Part shown: piece after piece, positions 7,112 to 9,579 of the stretch
How the letters are laid out: each line of letters starts with the position of its first letter
Position numbering within the stretch: the first letter of the stretch is position 1
NCBI GenBank assembly: GCA_029857855.1
Contig: JAOUGG010000056.1
Location: 1-9,579, forward strand
Direction of reading: 5' to 3'
DNA length: 9,579 nt
Source: Acidimicrobiia bacterium
GTDB taxonomy: Bacteria; Actinomycetota; Acidimicrobiia; Acidimicrobiales; SZUA-35
The notes under the pieces: model-generated
Databases searched by the model: none
What the model saw: only the letters and a program-made list of their open reading frames with translations
What the model was told of the DNA's origin: nothing
Program-made: the position numbers and the translations under genes

Positions 7112-9554
7112 TCGGGGAGTCGCCTCCGCCCGGCGGGCCACCGTGGTGATCGTCGGGTGCGCAGTCGATTGGCCAGTTGTCGGCCGAACGAAGCTCGGCT
7201 CGACCGCGTTGATCGTCGGCGGGCTGTGCCGGTCGGCGGTAGGGGCGGGTCCGGCCCTGCCGCACGAACGGCGTGACCCAGAGTCGGCCGACGACCCTCA
7301 TCAGCCAGCGGACCACTGGTCGGGTGAGGCGGAAGCGAAGCGACCAGGAGAAGACCGCAGCCACCGCGGCGGCCGGGCGACGACCGGGCCCGGACGTGAC
7401 CAGCAGCCGACGATTGACCAGGTCACGCCCGGTGACCTGCATCAACCCGGAGGCCAACCATCCGGTGAATCGGGGGAACCCGTCGACCACGCCGACGAGC
7501 AGGGCCTCCGTGAGCCGTACCCCATCCCGGCTGCGGGCATGGTGGCGACGGCGGATCGCCCAGGACAGCGCTCTCGCCTGCTCGAAGTCCAGGCAATGAC
7601 CGGCCCGATCGGTGACGACGTCGACCGGCAATCCCAGCAACACACCGATTCCGAGCCAGAACCGGACGTAGGTGTTTCGCTGCTCCTCACTCAGCTCCAG
7701 ACCGAGGTCATCCATCATCTCGACCGGAGGTACACAGAACGACAGGGCCGCACCGAGGAGATCCTCGAGGTTGATGGGGGTGCCGAAACGGTTGTGGTCC
7801 CACCGGTGCAGGCCCCGCTCCGCGACGAGCCGACTCGCCACGATGGCGTGCATGCTGCGCACGCCGACCACCGACCGGCAGGCCGAGCCGCCCGGCATCA
7901 TACGGCCGTCGTCCCAGCCGTCGTCGGCGGCCAGGATGTCGAGCACGAAGCGGGCAGTCTCCCCGGTGCGGCGGAACGCGTTGGTGGCGAGGTCGGAAAC
8001 GAGTCCGAGCGCGTGGGCGCCGATCGCACTGGCGTAGCTCTCGGGCAGCGACCGCATTAAGAGCCCGAGAAACAGGAGGGTGGAGTTCTCACGGAAGAGA
8101 CTGCGGGCACCGCTGCAGACGGCCGGGTCGAGCAGACCACCGGGTCGGCACAGCCGATCGTGGCGCCGCTCGAAATCCTCGATGATGGGCTCCAGGGCTT
8201 CACGGCCGCGGCCACCGGTGATGGCGTCATAGTCGAGGTCCCGTGCTGCCAATCGGGCGAGGTCGGGCGACTGGGTCCGAAGGAAGTCGAGTTGGGCATC
8301 GGTCAGGGGCGACGGCACCGCAGGTGGCCCGTCGGATTCGGTGCCCCTGTCGGTGTCGTCATCGTCGAGTTCGATCAGCGCGGCGTGGCGGGCCACCTCC
8401 CGCTCAACGTCCAGGGCCGGTTGGGGCCGGACGATCTGGCCGTCGGCCCCGAACCAGTCCCCATCCCGCTGATGTCCAGCGAACAGAGCGGCGATGAACG
8501 ACATGCGATCCTGGAGATCGTTCCAGCATCGGGCGGGGCCACCATCGACCTCCAGCCGATCGAAGAGCGACGACAGGAGTTCCTCGTCGCTCAGCGTGAA
8601 CAGCGGGCGATGGCTACGCCGCCTCGACGGGGTTCGAATCGACGAGCCAGTGGACCGGTCGACGTTGATCGGTCGTTGTCCCGGCGGGACCGGGCGCCCG
8701 ACCCTGACCGAATCGACGGGCAGGCTGACGCTGATCACATATCGGGTGGCGAAGTGGATCCACCAGTTCTCCAGTCGCAGTCGCAACGACGACGGACGGC
8801 GGTGACGCCACCGGTACTGGGTGGTGAAGAGCAACCAGGGTGTGGTCAAGGTCCGGAGCCAGGAGCGAAAGCCCACGCTGATGGCCAGCGACAGGAGCCG
8901 CTGTTCGTGCAGGCCGATCAGACAGTTGCCGAGGAGGACGAGGCGGGCTTTGACCTCGGGGTCGGGCTCGTCGAGTGCGTTGCGATAGGCACGGAATCCG
9001 AGAACGAGGTACTGGTTGCGCCGGCCTCGTCCCAGTTCGAGTCGAGGATCGCGGATCGAGGCCCAGAACTCGTCTTCGGTGCCTCCGTCCGGACCACCCG
9101 GAGGATCGAACAGATCCCGATTGAGGCGCCGTCGACAGATCTGCCAGGCCACCTCCAAGTCGGACCGGTCCCGATGAGCCCGGCCCACCGTTTCGAGAAA
9201 GGTGATGTGGGCCCGGGCGATGTCGGCGAAGACATCACGGTTCCCGTCTCCGAACGCGTGGGCGATCATCGGCCCGAGTCCGGGGATCGGGAGGCGGAGG
9301 TAGCGGCCGATTGTGTGGCTGGCCCACTGCCCGAACGCAGTCCACGTGGCGTTGTCGCTGCCGAGCACCTCCGCCATGGCCTGGGCCAGGTCCCCGTAGG
9401 TCCTGGTGATGAGTTCGTTTCGAAGCCGGGACTCCATGGGGGTGAAGGCGATGTCGTTGACCCGGCGGTTGGTGATGTCGCGGCTGGTGAGATCCGGGGT
9501 CCAGCGCAGCGTTCCCGGCCAGTCCCGAGGCTTCGTGATCAGGGCGGACCCCAT
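6945..9554 (-). CDS. Two-domain protein: actinobacterial domain of unknown function fused to DUF2236 (MpaB/Lcp-like oxygenase) domain
   Basis: This is an 869-residue protein. Residues about 50-365 are a conserved domain whose motifs I recall from actinobacterial hypothetical proteins but cannot assign a function: NATWTAFGQWASHTIGRYLR (68-87), EPDPEVKARLVLLGNCLIGLHEQ (196-218) and WNDLQDRMSFIAALFAGHQ (344-362). A charged linker (about 366-415) leads to a DUF2236 / MpaB-Lcp-like domain at about 485-715: LLMRSLPESYA, FRRTGETARFV, VGVRSMHAIV, WDHNRFGTPINLEDLLGAAL and TYVRFWLGIGVLLGLP. R529, T533 and H569 fit the Arg-x3-Thr...His pattern around the haem in rubber oxygenase Lcp, so haem binding and an oxygenase role are inferred. 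Hydrophobic segments after 725 could touch membrane. The last 100 residues are a Pro/Arg-rich tail. The first ATG is at 9554, but no Shine-Dalgarno is seen and the frame stays open to 9579, so the true start may be outside the window or further in. One rare TTA codon occurs at L499. Confidence 0.87.
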   Translation of the reverse strand: MGSALITKPRDWPGTLRWTPDLTSRDITNRRVNDIAFTPMESRLRNELITRTYGDLAQAMAEVLGSDNATWTAFGQWASHTIGRYLRLPIPGLGPMIAHAFGDGNRDVFADIARAHITFLETVGRAHRDRSDLEVAWQICRRRLNRDLFDPPGGPDGGTEDEFWASIRDPRLELGRGRRNQYLVLGFRAYRNALDEPDPEVKARLVLLGNCLIGLHEQRLLSLAISVGFRSWLRTLTTPWLLFTTQYRWRHRRPSSLRLRLENWWIHFATRYVISVSLPVDSVRVGRPVPPGQRPINVDRSTGSSIRTPSRRRSHRPLFTLSDEELLSSLFDRLEVDGGPARCWNDLQDRMSFIAALFAGHQRDGDWFGADGQIVRPQPALDVEREVARHAALIELDDDDTDRGTESDGPPAVPSPLTDAQLDFLRTQSPDLARLAARDLDYDAITGGRGREALEPIIEDFERRHDRLCRPGGLLDPAVCSGARSLFRENSTLLFLGLLMRSLPESYASAIGAHALGLVSDLATNAFRRTGETARFVLDILAADDGWDDGRMMPGGSACRSVVGVRSMHAIVASRLVAERGLHRWDHNRFGTPINLEDLLGAALSFCVPPVEMMDDLGLELSEEQRNTYVRFWLGIGVLLGLPVDVVTDRAGHCLDFEQARALSWAIRRRHHARSRDGVRLTEALLVGVVDGFPRFTGWLASGLMQVTGRDLVNRRLLVTSGPGRRPAAAVAAVFSWSLRFRLTRPVVRWLMRVVGRLWVTPFVRQGRTRPYRRPAQPADDQRGRAELRSADNWPIDCAPDDHHGGPPGGGDSPISGRGRRPPDDRGSPASRRKLQQLLAPQALWPARRTGADRRAAAESDGRRARGSP

Positions 9555-9579
9555 CGGTCGACCGATGGCGTGCCGTCCA

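Noticed and set aside
7128..7138. GCCCGGCGGGC hairpin just after the regulator stop as a terminator.
   Set aside because: The stem is only 4-5 bp with a 1-3 base loop and no T-tract, and it lies inside the coding frame of the convergent gene.
6047..7141. A 364-codon minus-strand frame opposite the end of the regulator gene.
   Set aside because: No recognisable motif. The plus strand encodes the continuous helical-repeat region of the regulator.
7143..8060. A 305-codon plus-strand frame opposite the DUF2236 gene.
   Set aside because: Low-complexity Arg/Pro/Gly/Asp-rich product opposite the clearly conserved MpaB-like domain on the minus strand.
1..9579. CRISPR array, tRNA, rRNA, insertion sequence or attachment site.
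   Set aside because: No regularly spaced repeats, cloverleaf-like or rRNA-like stretches, transposase or integrase motifs were seen anywhere in the window.

Overview
The window is about two-thirds G+C and densely coding, with GTG as well as ATG starts. It carries an AfsR/SARP-type regulator with BTAD, NTPase and helical-repeat regions, a DUF2236 (MpaB/Lcp-like) protein, and a membrane-anchored TIM-barrel-like protein of a kind I associate with actinobacteria. Together these suggest a high-G+C actinobacterium, possibly from the Acidimicrobiia. The lineage is an inference; there is no rRNA or other phylogenetic marker here.

Layout from left to right. (1) Bases 1-776 (+) are the C-terminal catalytic part of a Rieske non-haem iron oxygenase alpha subunit, cut by the window edge. 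(2) Bases 769-2244 (+) are an MmgE/PrpD-family enzyme whose start codon lies inside the end of the oxygenase gene (8-bp overlap), so the two look like a translationally coupled catabolic operon. (3) After a 58-bp gap containing two abutting palindromes and a good ribosome binding site, bases 2303-3901 (+) encode a membrane-anchored extracytoplasmic protein. It has a region resembling cell-wall-binding repeats and a conserved C-terminal TIM-barrel-like domain. (4) A 174-bp gap holds a bulged terminator-like stem-loop and small inverted repeats. Bases 4076-7111 (+) then encode a 1011-residue AfsR/SARP-like regulator: winged helix, BTAD, STAND-type NTPase, helical repeats. (5) Bases 6945-9554 (-) encode an 869-residue protein that joins an N-terminal actinobacterial domain of unknown function to a C-terminal DUF2236 oxygenase-like domain. 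This gene converges on the regulator and overlaps its 3' end by 167 bp.

How the genes work together is mostly unclear. The Rieske/PrpD pair probably acts in one degradative route on an unidentified substrate. The large regulator could control the oxygenase-like gene opposite it or the genes upstream, but the sequence alone does not show this. I see no mobile element, CRISPR array, tRNA or rRNA. No gap exceeds 300 bases.
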